Source: Halomonas eurihalina (lineage in GTDB: Bacteria > Pseudomonadota > Gammaproteobacteria > Pseudomonadales > Halomonadaceae). Taken from it: a stretch of 45,905 nucleotides of DNA. A program made the position numbers and the translations under genes. The notes beneath the pieces were generated by a model. It searched no databases and was not told the origin of the DNA. It worked only from the letters and a program-made list of their open reading frames with translations. The stretch spans positions 1 through 45,905 of the forward strand of contig NZ_VTPU01000024.1 of NCBI RefSeq assembly GCF_008274785.1. Direction: 5' to 3'. This document shows positions 7,197 to 15,038 of the stretch, in pieces; position 1 is the first letter of the stretch, and each line of letters begins with the position of its first letter.

Positions 7197-10100
7197 GCCG
7201 GGGCCTCCTCGGTCGTGCGTTCTTGCAGGCGCTCGGCCAGGCGGCTCAGGCGCGGCTCGATGCGCTTCAGCCGACGCCGGTTCGGCTGCTCGGCGTCGCG
7301 GTCGATCAGGTAGCGGTTATGGAACAGCAGCAAGACGTCGGATTCCGGGTTGGGAAAAGCGCCGACGATGTGGATGCGATTGCTGTCGCAAGCCTCGAAC
7401 AGGGTCTCGACGTTGTGATAGGCAAGCGTGCCGATCTCGTCGATGGGCCAGTGGATGGCGATCTCGGATGGCCCGCGCAGCAAGCGCGTGAAGGCAAGCA
7501 GGAACTTGCACAGGATCAGATACGCCATGCCATGGCTCGATGACTCGAGCAGTTGGCGGTCGTTCTTGATCACCAGGTCGGTACCACCCTCGTTCAGGTG
7601 CAGTTCGAGACGCAGCAGGCTCTCGAAACTGTACTGCTGGTCGTGGCGCAGCAGGTCCACCACGTCGGCCAGGGCGTCCAGGTAGTCGTCGCTGGGCAGT
7701 TCCTGTGACGAGTTTTCCCACTCGTGATAGCGCTGGGCGAACAGCTTGAGGGGTTCCCAGAAGCCCAGTTCGTCGATGGTCGACTGGATGCGCACCTCGG
7801 CCTTGCCGATGCCGTCGAGGCGCAGATCGTCGGCGACCTCCTCGGAGAGCCGACGACTCTGGGCGCTGATGCGACGATTGAGGTCGCGAAAGACGGTGAA
7901 GAACTTGTCGAGATCCGCACCGAGGTTGCGGCCCTGCTGGATCAATTGCTGCTGCTGATCCTCGAGCAGTTGGAGCATGCCACGCAGCAGCGGCAGTTGG
8001 TGGCGCGGGTTGACGCCCTGCTCCGAGCCGTCGTTGGCGAGCTTGGCTCGTTCGGCGTCCAGGGTCTCGACGAAGCCCTGGCTGGCGCCCTTGATCAAAT
8101 CCCCTTCAACCTGCTCGCAGCCCTTGCGCAGTGACTCCAGTTCACGAGCGCGGCTGCTCAGCGCCTGGCGAGTGCGCTCGATGCGCTCGTGCACGTCGCC
8201 GGGCGCCTCGTTGAGCGGCTGGCTGGCGGCATTCAGGCCCAGCCCCTCGACCTGACTCAGCAAGGGCTTGAGGGCCTCGATGACCTCTCGTTCGCCGTCG
8301 CGCCGGGCCTTCAACGTCTTGACCGCGTCCTGGTGCGCGACCTTGGCGGCCTGGAAATCGCTGCGGCACTGTTCACGCTCGTGCTGGGCAGCCTGCTTGT
8401 CGCGCGTCAGCGTCGCTTCCCGGTCGACCAGTTGCGGCTTGCGCTCGCCCCATTCGACGCGCATGAACCGGCTGTAAGCATCGAGCTCTTCGCGCCGGCT
8501 CTCGGTGCTGCGAATACGCTGTTCCAGATCGGCAATGCGCTGGCGAGTGGAGCGCAACGTTTGCGGGTCGACGCCTTGCTCCTGCAGTTCCTGATCGAAG
8601 GCGGCTTCCAGCTCCTTGCGCTGGCGCCGGTGTTCGGCCTTGAGGTCCTCGAGCTGCTGCTTGTGCTGGTCGATACGGGCATCGAAGCTCGCCAGTTGGC
8701 TCTGTCCGTCGGCCTTCAACTCCAGCAGTTGCGCCTGGTGGGTATCGTCGAGCGTGCTCAGCGCTGCGCGCTTCTCGTCACGCAAGGCCTTGTCGGCGGC
8801 TTGCTGACTTTCCAGCGCCTCTTCGGCAGCACGCCGACGCTCTTTTTGCTGCCGCGCATGTCGCTCCTGGCATTGATGGCGAGCGTCCAGGGCATATTCG
8901 ACCTCATCGTCGGCCCGCTTGAGGGCAATGCGCGCTTGCCCGAGTGTTTCCTCGGCACCCTGAACCCGCTCGTGGCAAGCCTTCAATTGCTTCTCGGCGG
9001 CCTGGAGGTCGGCTTCGGCACGCGCCTGCTCGACCTCGGCGGCTTCGATGGCGGCACTGAGACTGGCCTCGTCACGAGCGTGATCAGGCAGCTCGATGGC
9101 AGCAAGATCAAGCGCCACGCCGAACAAGTCGTCGTGGTCGGTATCCGCTAGCTGGGGCGAGAGATCGCGACGCTCGAGCAGCTCGGGGGCAATGACCTTA
9201 CCCAGCTGCTGCTCCCAGCCGGGACGGTGGTAGCGCATGAAGTGACGCAGGCTGCCCTCGGCCGGATCGCGCTGGCGCTGGAGCTCCTGACAGCGCTGCT
9301 CGGTACGGGTGAGCTGTTGCCGAGCCTGTTCGCGCGCCTGTTCAGCGGTGTCGCGCTCGCGACGCAGAGTCTCGTGCTCGCGGCGCAGGCCTTCGAGCCG
9401 ACCGGCGGCGGCGTTGCGCTCGCTCTGCGCCTGATCGACCCGGGCCTGGGCCAGCTCGGCCTCCTGGGCCTCTTCGGCCGATTGACCGGTGGAGGCCAAT
9501 TGGGCCTTGAGATCGGCCAGGCGCTCGATGCCTTGCTCGAGCCGTTCCTGATAGGAGGCATCCAGCTCGGCGCGCTGCATGTGGTACTGGGCATCTAGCT
9601 CGCGCTCGGATGCCCACTGCTGTTCCTGGCGCGCTGCCTTCTCGTCACCCAGCTCATCGATGAGCCCTTGGATTTCATCGCTCCGACGCGACAGGTTGTC
9701 GGCGAGTTCGCGCAGCCGCCCGTCCAGGCGCGACTGGTTCTGCTGGGCGGCGTCCTGCATCAAGGCCAGATGCTGCTGCAACTCCTGCACCTGCCCGCGC
9801 CATTGGGGCAGTTCGGCCAGGTCACGCTCCAGGGCCGGCATGTCGGCCTCGGCGTACTGTTCATATTGCTGCTGGAGGTCATTCAAGCTGCGCTGAGTAC
9901 GATCCAGCTCGCTGGCAAGCTCGCTGATGCGGTCGTTGAGAGTGTCGCGGGCCTGTTCGTAGTCGCTCTCGCGGGCCTGGAAGGCTTCCTGCTGGGTGTT
10001 GAGCTCGGCTTCGGTGTCGGCCAGAACACGCTCGGCACGATGACGGTCGGCGTCTAGCTGAGGCTTGAGCTGCCACAGCGTCGATTCAAGATCGGCGATA

Positions 10101-10879
10101 TCACGATCCACCTCCTCGAGGCGGGTCAGTGACCGCTGAAGCGGCTCGAGGCGCATTGACTGGCGCATCTGGGCGATCCATTCGCGGGCCTTGGTATTGC
10201 GAATGCGGGTCACCGGCAGTTCGACGCCATCTTCTTCGAAGATCGCCGCCAGCATGGTCTTGAGGGTATCCATCTTGCCCTCCTTGGCATGCACCGCCGA
10301 GATCAACTTCTCCATATGGCGAATGCGCCGTTCGGGCTTGACCAGGCTGAACTGGGCGGCGATCTGGCGAAGCTTCAAGGCCTCGCGACGGTTGCCCTGC
10401 TGCTGGGTGAAGTCGTTCTGGATCACCGAACGATATTCGGAGGTCGCACCGAGCTTGGACGAGACGCTGATGCCGGCACGCCGCAACCCGCTTACCCAAT
10501 CGGAATAATCCAGTGCCACGACGCCGTCGTCGCTTTCCACCAGATAGTCCTCGGGCCGGTACGGCGCACCGACGAAGCGATATTCCAGCCCGCCTTCCTT
10601 CTTGCGCGTGAGCACGGCCTGGCAGACATTGCCGGCTTCACGGCGGTATTCGTAGATCAGATAGCTGTTGCGATGCGGCAGATAGAAGGCATCGAACTTC
10701 ATCCGCGTCTTCGGCACGACCTTGTTGGGCAGCTCGCCGTAGAACACCGGTACCAGGCGCTGCAGGGTCGTCTTGCCCGAGGCGTTGGTGCCGCAGATAT
10801 TGGTGTGGCCATCGACATCCAGTTCGACCACGCCTTCCAGGTGACCGTGGATCATCACGATACGTAACAGGTGGGCCAT
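7193..10879 (-). CDS. mksB: MksB/JetC-like SMC ATPase, first gene of Wadjet-like operon
   Basis: This 1228-aa protein has full SMC layout. The N-terminal ATPase half has Walker A GTNASGKTT at 30-38. Long coiled coils run about 245-535 and 605-1010, separated by a small non-coiled hinge at about 540-600 (HFMRYHRPGWEQQLGKVI). The C-terminal ATPase half has a signature-like SSSHG at 1113-1117 and a Walker B segment HWPIDEIG with D1147-E1148. It resembles MksB/MukB rather than SbcC or Smc. The four genes should form a ring-shaped DNA-loop-extruding complex; in MksBEFG/Wadjet such complexes cleave small circular plasmids. The ATG at 10879 follows AAGGA. The gene heads the operon, unlike the usual kleisin-KITE-SMC-nuclease order. 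Confidence 0.85.
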   Translation of the reverse strand: MAHLLRIVMIHGHLEGVVELDVDGHTNICGTNASGKTTLQRLVPVFYGELPNKVVPKTRMKFDAFYLPHRNSYLIYEYRREAGNVCQAVLTRKKEGGLEYRFVGAPYRPEDYLVESDDGVVALDYSDWVSGLRRAGISVSSKLGATSEYRSVIQNDFTQQQGNRREALKLRQIAAQFSLVKPERRIRHMEKLISAVHAKEGKMDTLKTMLAAIFEEDGVELPVTRIRNTKAREWIAQMRQSMRLEPLQRSLTRLEEVDRDIADLESTLWQLKPQLDADRHRAERVLADTEAELNTQQEAFQARESDYEQARDTLNDRISELASELDRTQRSLNDLQQQYEQYAEADMPALERDLAELPQWRGQVQELQQHLALMQDAAQQNQSRLDGRLRELADNLSRRSDEIQGLIDELGDEKAARQEQQWASERELDAQYHMQRAELDASYQERLEQGIERLADLKAQLASTGQSAEEAQEAELAQARVDQAQSERNAAAGRLEGLRREHETLRRERDTAEQAREQARQQLTRTEQRCQELQRQRDPAEGSLRHFMRYHRPGWEQQLGKVIAPELLERRDLSPQLADTDHDDLFGVALDLAAIELPDHARDEASLSAAIEAAEVEQARAEADLQAAEKQLKACHERVQGAEETLGQARIALKRADDEVEYALDARHQCQERHARQQKERRRAAEEALESQQAADKALRDEKRAALSTLDDTHQAQLLELKADGQSQLASFDARIDQHKQQLEDLKAEHRRQRKELEAAFDQELQEQGVDPQTLRSTRQRIADLEQRIRSTESRREELDAYSRFMRVEWGERKPQLVDREATLTRDKQAAQHEREQCRSDFQAAKVAHQDAVKTLKARRDGEREVIEALKPLLSQVEGLGLNAASQPLNEAPGDVHERIERTRQALSSRARELESLRKGCEQVEGDLIKGASQGFVETLDAERAKLANDGSEQGVNPRHQLPLLRGMLQLLEDQQQQLIQQGRNLGADLDKFFTVFRDLNRRISAQSRRLSEEVADDLRLDGIGKAEVRIQSTIDELGFWEPLKLFAQRYHEWENSSQELPSDDYLDALADVVDLLRHDQQYSFESLLRLELHLNEGGTDLVIKNDRQLLESSSHGMAYLILCKFLLAFTRLLRGPSEIAIHWPIDEIGTLAYHNVETLFEACDSNRIHIVGAFPNPESDVLLLFHNRYLIDRDAEQPNRRRLKRIEPRLSRLAERLQERTTEEAPA

Positions 10880-10913
10880 GCCGCGTCCTTGATTCTTGCT
10901 GATAACCGAGCGT

Positions 10914-10941
10914 CCCGGCGCGCTATTCCATCGACGCCGGG
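10914..10941. other. Inverted repeat upstream of the SMC operon
   Basis: CCCGGCG at 10914-10920 and CGCCGGG at 10935-10941 form 7-bp arms with a 14-base spacer, 35-62 bp upstream of the SMC start. It may be an operator or a hairpin in the 5' leader. The rest of 10880-11036 holds no clear gene. Confidence 0.35.
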
Positions 10942-11036
10942 AGCGTACTTTGACCCACTATCTTGCCAGACTGCAGGCGCGACCACATGCCCGATAGTGC
11001 ATGGTTCCACGACCTGCGACCCGCGAACCTCATCCC

Positions 11037-12446
11037 TTACTCGATGACCGAGGCGAAGTAGTCGTTCATCCGTTGCAGTGCCGGCTTGACCAACGGCACC
11101 GGCTTGCCACGCCGCATCAGCGCTTCTTCCCCGGCATAGCTGAACGTGATCGCTTGCGCGGCGAGCCAGCGCAACGGCTCGACCTCCCAGCGCTTGATCA
11201 GTTGCCGGTGGGAAGCGTCGACAAAGGCCCAGGGCATGCGCACCAGTTCGGTATCGCGCTCGAGGATCATGTCCGCCAGGGTACGGCCGAACAGATGCGA
11301 GGTGGCCACGCCTTCGCCGGCATAGCCTCCGGCGGTGGCAAGGCCGTGGCGGCGGTCGAGAATCGCATGCGGGCGGAAATTGCGCGACAACCCCAGCGAA
11401 CCACCCCAGCCATGGGTGATCCGCACACCTTCCAGCGCCGGCAGGAGATCCACCAGCAGGTCGCGCCGCATCCGCATGGCGGCCTCGCCGATCGCCTGGT
11501 CGGCCTTGGACTTGGCGCCAAGGCGATAATTGCCACGCGCGCCGAACACGATGCGCCCATCGGCCGTGCGGTGGCCGTAATTGATCAGCCGGCTGGCGTC
11601 GGCGAAGGCAGGACGCTCGGCCATGCCGATCTCCTGCCACACCGATTCCGAAAGCGGCTCGGTAGCCACCACCAGGCTCTGTACCGGCAGCACGTGGCGT
11701 TTGAAGTCGTGGAAGCTGTCGGCGTAGCCCTCGGTCGCGCAGACGATCGTCGATGCCTCGACACTGCCCTCACCAGTACTCACCTTGTGGCGTTCCAGCG
11801 TCTCGGCGCGGCTGTGCTCGTGGATCGTCACGCCCAGGCGCTCGACGCATTCGGCCAGGCCGGTGACCAGCCGGGCCGGGTTCACGGTGGCAACCTGGCG
11901 ATGGTAGATGCCGCCATAGCCGTCGCGGAAGCGCGCCTTCTCCGCCAGTTGACCAGCATCCAGCCAGTAGCAATCCGTCTCGCGGTGACCGAGATCGTGC
12001 AAGTGCTGCAAATAGTCGCGCTGGATGGCGACCTGGTCGCGATAGCGGGCCGCTGCGTAGATCGCGCCGCCCTTGTGGAAGCCTGCATCGATTGCCTCGC
12101 GCGCCAAGACTCCGCCTAGCTCGTCGACGTTGTCGGCGACCACGCCACAACAGTCGCGCCGCTCGGCCAGCGACAGGCTACCGATATGCCGCGCCAGCCC
12201 GGCCATATTACCCACTACCCAACCGCCATTGCGGCCCGAGGCGCCATGGCCGACACGCTGGGCTTCCAGCACGACGATGTTCAGGGTGGGAGACAGTCGC
12301 TTCAGGTAATAGGCGCTCCAGAGCCCGGTGAAGCCGGCGCCGACAATGGCGACATCGGCCTGCAAGTGCTCGGCCAGGCGCGGACGCGCTGGCGGCCGCT
12401 CACCCAGAGTGGAAGTCCAGAAATTGCAAAGCGCGTCGTTGTGCAT
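11037..12446 (-). CDS. FAD-dependent oxidoreductase (DAO family, PuuB/OrdL-like amine oxidase)
   Basis: This 469-aa flavoenzyme has a Rossmann FAD motif DVAIVGAGFTG (residues 31-41), then a conserved helix and VVLEAQRVGHGASGRNGGW. The late motif GWGGSLGLSRNFRPHAI and the near-terminal GGYAGEGVATSHLFGR are typical of the gamma-glutamylputrescine oxidase/D-amino-acid oxidase group. It should oxidise an amine or amino acid with release of hydrogen peroxide; the substrate is not readable. The ATG at 12446 lies ten bases after the kinase stop, so the two are probably co-transcribed. The frame extends 34 codons further upstream into the kinase gene, which I rejected. It is not in an obvious putrescine operon. 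Confidence 0.85.
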   Translation of the reverse strand: MHNDALCNFWTSTLGERPPARPRLAEHLQADVAIVGAGFTGLWSAYYLKRLSPTLNIVVLEAQRVGHGASGRNGGWVVGNMAGLARHIGSLSLAERRDCCGVVADNVDELGGVLAREAIDAGFHKGGAIYAAARYRDQVAIQRDYLQHLHDLGHRETDCYWLDAGQLAEKARFRDGYGGIYHRQVATVNPARLVTGLAECVERLGVTIHEHSRAETLERHKVSTGEGSVEASTIVCATEGYADSFHDFKRHVLPVQSLVVATEPLSESVWQEIGMAERPAFADASRLINYGHRTADGRIVFGARGNYRLGAKSKADQAIGEAAMRMRRDLLVDLLPALEGVRITHGWGGSLGLSRNFRPHAILDRRHGLATAGGYAGEGVATSHLFGRTLADMILERDTELVRMPWAFVDASHRQLIKRWEVEPLRWLAAQAITFSYAGEEALMRRGKPVPLVKPALQRMNDYFASVIE

Positions 12447-12456
12447 GGCGGCGGGT

Positions 12457-14313
12457 TCATGAGTGTCTTGTGACGTGGGCGGCCGGCATCGCTGCCAGGG
12501 CGGCACGCGGATCGCGGGGATAAAAACGCTCGGGCTGTCGCGCCACATGGGGAAAGAAGCGCGTGTCCTTGTAGGGCATCTTCATGAAGCCCGAGACCCC
12601 GAGTCCTTCGATCAGCCCGACCGCATCGAGGATGTCGTCGAGCCGCCGGCGGAACTCCGCCTCCCGGGACGGATCGAGCAAGCGGTAGTGGCTATGGATC
12701 TTGAGGTGTTCGGCCAGCGCCTCGAAGATGATCATACCGGTGTGATGAATCTCGTTCAGCGCCTCGAGCGAGGTGATGATCGCCTCCGGCAGCACCAGGA
12801 ATTCGTCCGGGTCCGGCCCGTCCTCGAAGTAGCTGTGCAGCCGGGAGCGGTCCTCCAACTCGGGCACGGCACTGACCTCGTACTCGAGCCGCATGTTCGG
12901 CGTGATCACGAAGGGCCGATCCGGCCCCTCTCGCTCCAGGTGAAGGGTGTCGCGGGCATTGAACAGACAGCTCTTGAAGATACCTTGGCGGTGAATGGCC
13001 CGGGCCAGGCTGACCATGTTGTTGACGGCGGCGACGAAGGCCGGCTTGAGCGATGGGTCGTGCAGGTTGAGCGAAGTGTCGATGTAGACACCCTCGGCCT
13101 CCCAGCGGACCGCCAGCCCGCCCACCACCGGATAGTTGCCCAGCCGACTCACCGCCGCCAGGAAGGCTTTTTCGGTCTCCCCCATGCCCTGCATGAAGTT
13201 CTTGTAATAACGATCGAGCTGGACGTCGTTGACCTCGCTGAGCGTCTCACGGCCGCCCTCCTCACGCAGGAATGACTTGCGCGAACTGTAGACCACGGTG
13301 TCGATCTCGCGACCGGACGTGCGGCTCCATACCGGAACCAAGGGCGTCTCGGCAGGCTCCGGCAGGTCGACCATGACGAGCCTCGCCAGGCGAGGCATCT
13401 CGCGAATGAAATAGTCCCCCGCGCGTTGGCGCACCTCAGGCTCCGGGTCCAGCATGCCGTCGAGCATGCGCGCGAATTCCCGGGGCAGGCCGAGCGAGGT
13501 GGCGGGGATGGCACGGTGACCGAACCGACACGACTGGGCCGAGGCCAGTGCGTAGAGCGTGCCGGCCGCGCCCTGCTCGTCGAAGCGCGGCGACGACAGG
13601 GCGCCGTTCAACTGCTCGTCGCCGATGAAATAGACATCGCCCAGCCGGGCATTGGTCTGTTGCAGGTTGTCCGACATCAGCTCCATGACGTTGGCGGCGA
13701 CGAACTGCTGATTGGCGTCGAGCTGGGCGAACACCGAGGAGCCCCAGTCGATCAGGGCGATCGTTTCGGCCTGCTCGTCGAAGACCAGGTTGGACGGCTT
13801 GATGTCGCCGTGCACCACCGGGCGCCCCGCCGGCCCGGACTCGCGGCGCAGCGCCCGCAGGATGCCGGCGAGCTGATCGGCAATGCGCACGATCAGCCGG
13901 GGCGGCAAGCGCCCTTCGCGCAGCGAAAACTCTTCTAGGTTGATGCCCGGTGCGCGCTGCATCACCAGGATCGACTGGTTGCGCACCCGCTGGAAGACGA
14001 TCAACTGGGGAATGCGCGGATGGGCGACCTGCTCCAGCATGAAGGCCTCTTCCTCGAGGCGATCCTGGATACGCTGGGGCAGATTGACCCGGGTGAACTT
14101 GAAGACGTATTCCTCGCCGAGCGCGGTGACGCCGGCGAATACGAAGCCATAAGCGCCCTTGCCGATCAGTTCGATATCCCGGTAGCCGAGCTGCTCGAGC
14201 TGCGCCTGGCACAGTGCCACCCACTCGCGCAGCTTGCGCGCGTCGTGGTGGCTGAGCAGATAGACCGACTGGTCCTCCGGAATATAGAACTGCTGCAGGG
14301 GCGCCTGGGTCAT
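12457..14313 (-). CDS. Serine/threonine protein kinase with unassigned C-terminal half
   Basis: This 618-aa protein has a Hanks-type kinase domain at about residues 43-320: glycine loop GKGAYGFVF (51-59), ATP lysine K72, helix-C glutamate near 88, catalytic HGDIKPSN (168-175; the usual HRD is HGD) and metal-binding DWG (189-191; usually DFG). HGD instead of HRD marks a non-arginine-dependent kinase, common in bacterial and lipopolysaccharide-kinase-like enzymes. No transmembrane segment is visible, so it is cytosolic. Residues of about 330-618 form a second domain (SRKSFLREEGGRETLSE, then NYPVVGGLAVRWEAEGVYIDTS) that I do not recognise. The gene starts 22 bases after higA-2 and ends 10 bases before the FAD oxidase, suggesting one operon. 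Its targets are unknown. Confidence 0.85.
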   Translation of the reverse strand: MTQAPLQQFYIPEDQSVYLLSHHDARKLREWVALCQAQLEQLGYRDIELIGKGAYGFVFAGVTALGEEYVFKFTRVNLPQRIQDRLEEEAFMLEQVAHPRIPQLIVFQRVRNQSILVMQRAPGINLEEFSLREGRLPPRLIVRIADQLAGILRALRRESGPAGRPVVHGDIKPSNLVFDEQAETIALIDWGSSVFAQLDANQQFVAANVMELMSDNLQQTNARLGDVYFIGDEQLNGALSSPRFDEQGAAGTLYALASAQSCRFGHRAIPATSLGLPREFARMLDGMLDPEPEVRQRAGDYFIREMPRLARLVMVDLPEPAETPLVPVWSRTSGREIDTVVYSSRKSFLREEGGRETLSEVNDVQLDRYYKNFMQGMGETEKAFLAAVSRLGNYPVVGGLAVRWEAEGVYIDTSLNLHDPSLKPAFVAAVNNMVSLARAIHRQGIFKSCLFNARDTLHLEREGPDRPFVITPNMRLEYEVSAVPELEDRSRLHSYFEDGPDPDEFLVLPEAIITSLEALNEIHHTGMIIFEALAEHLKIHSHYRLLDPSREAEFRRRLDDILDAVGLIEGLGVSGFMKMPYKDTRFFPHVARQPERFYPRDPRAALAAMPAAHVTRHS

Positions 14314-14335
14314 CGGCGTTTCAAGGCAGGCCCTT

Positions 14336-14641
14336 TCAGGCCACCTCCAATGGTTTTGCCTTTTCGATGCGTTCGCGCCGCTTCGCATCATGGGTCGCTT
14401 CCCAGAGATCCGACTTCTGCTGCAGGTTCAACCAGAATTGTGCAGAGTTGCCGAAGACACGACCCAGCATCAGCGCAGTATCGGCGGTCACGGCCCGCTT
14501 GTTACGACATAGCTCATTCACCAGACGAGGCGACACTCCCATCCGTTCGGCCAGCTTGGTCTGACTCAAACCCAAAGGCTCAAGAAACTCCTGAGTCAGC
14601 ACCTCCCCGACCGTTGTCGGCTTGCGGTTGGTCAGGATCAT
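14336..14641 (-). CDS. higA: HigA-family antitoxin (second module)
   Basis: This 101-aa XRE-type antitoxin has a helix-turn-helix in LSQTKLAERMGVSPRLVNELCRNKRAVTADTALMLGRVFG. It is followed by the family hallmark FWLNLQQKSDLWEA. The ATG at 14641 has the ribosome site AGGTGA in the toxin's last codons; a GTG three codons upstream (14650) is the alternative. The stop of the toxin and this start are interleaved, so translation is coupled. It should neutralise the neighbouring HigB-type toxin and repress the operon at the palindrome near 14956-14976. It is not similar in layout to the first HigA, whose helix-turn-helix is C-terminal. Confidence 0.92.
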   Translation of the reverse strand: MILTNRKPTTVGEVLTQEFLEPLGLSQTKLAERMGVSPRLVNELCRNKRAVTADTALMLGRVFGNSAQFWLNLQQKSDLWEATHDAKRRERIEKAKPLEVA

Positions 14642-14646
14642 GACGT

Positions 14647-14937
14647 TCACCTGTAAGTATGGGGATCTAGATAGAGGTCGTGGGCCTTCTCACCATTCCA
14701 TTCGAAAATCAGGCGATACTGCCGATTCACGCGAATGGCGCATTTGCCCGCCAGTTTTCCTTCCAGGTATTCGAGACGATTGCCTGGCGGGACCCGCAAA
14801 TCGCCGATATCCGTGGCCGCATCGATGATATCCAGCTTTCGCATGAGCGCCGTTTCGATGGTTCCGGGAATTTTCTTATGCCCCGTACCATCGACAAAAA
14901 ACGTTTCAAGCCATGAGTCACGAAAGCTGCCGATCAT
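14647..14937 (-). CDS. higB: HigB/Killer-family toxin (RelE superfamily)
   Basis: This 96-aa RelE-superfamily toxin of the Killer/HigB group has typical segments in FRDSWLETFFVDG, IPGTIETALMRKLDIIDAA, LRVPPGNRLEYLEGKLAGKCAIRVNRQYRLIFEWNG and the C-terminal YLDPHTYR. These read as a ribosome-dependent mRNA interferase. The start at 14937 is an ATG with GAGG five bases upstream; a GTG two codons earlier was rejected. It is the first gene of its transcript: antitoxin, kinase and FAD oxidase follow on the same strand with short gaps. It has no relation in gene order to the first higBA, apart from also being toxin-first. Confidence 0.92.
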   Translation of the reverse strand: MIGSFRDSWLETFFVDGTGHKKIPGTIETALMRKLDIIDAATDIGDLRVPPGNRLEYLEGKLAGKCAIRVNRQYRLIFEWNGEKAHDLYLDPHTYR

Positions 14938-14955
14938 GCCCACCTCTTTTTTACA

Positions 14956-14976
14956 CTATACCACCATACGGTATAG
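14956..14976 (-). promoter_or_regulatory. Operator palindrome and -10 of higBA-2
   Basis: CTATACC at 14956-14962 and GGTATAG at 14970-14976 are perfect 7-bp arms with a 7-base spacer. On the minus strand TATAGT at 14955-14960 reads as a -10 box about 18 bp before the toxin start. An operator overlapping the promoter fits antitoxin autorepression. No good -35 box is seen. Confidence 0.65.
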
Positions 14977-15038
14977 AGCACATCAACGACAGCGACCGCT
15001 CCATGGACAAAGCTTCCCCAGCCATAGAGGCATCCCTG

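Noticed and set aside
8189..9151. 320-codon plus-strand frame within the SMC gene
   Set aside because: Antisense to the coiled coil; Leu/Ala-rich due to the repeated heptads on the other strand, not a membrane protein.
11001..12119. 372-codon plus-strand frame over the FAD oxidase
   Set aside because: Shadow frame with no ribosome site or family.
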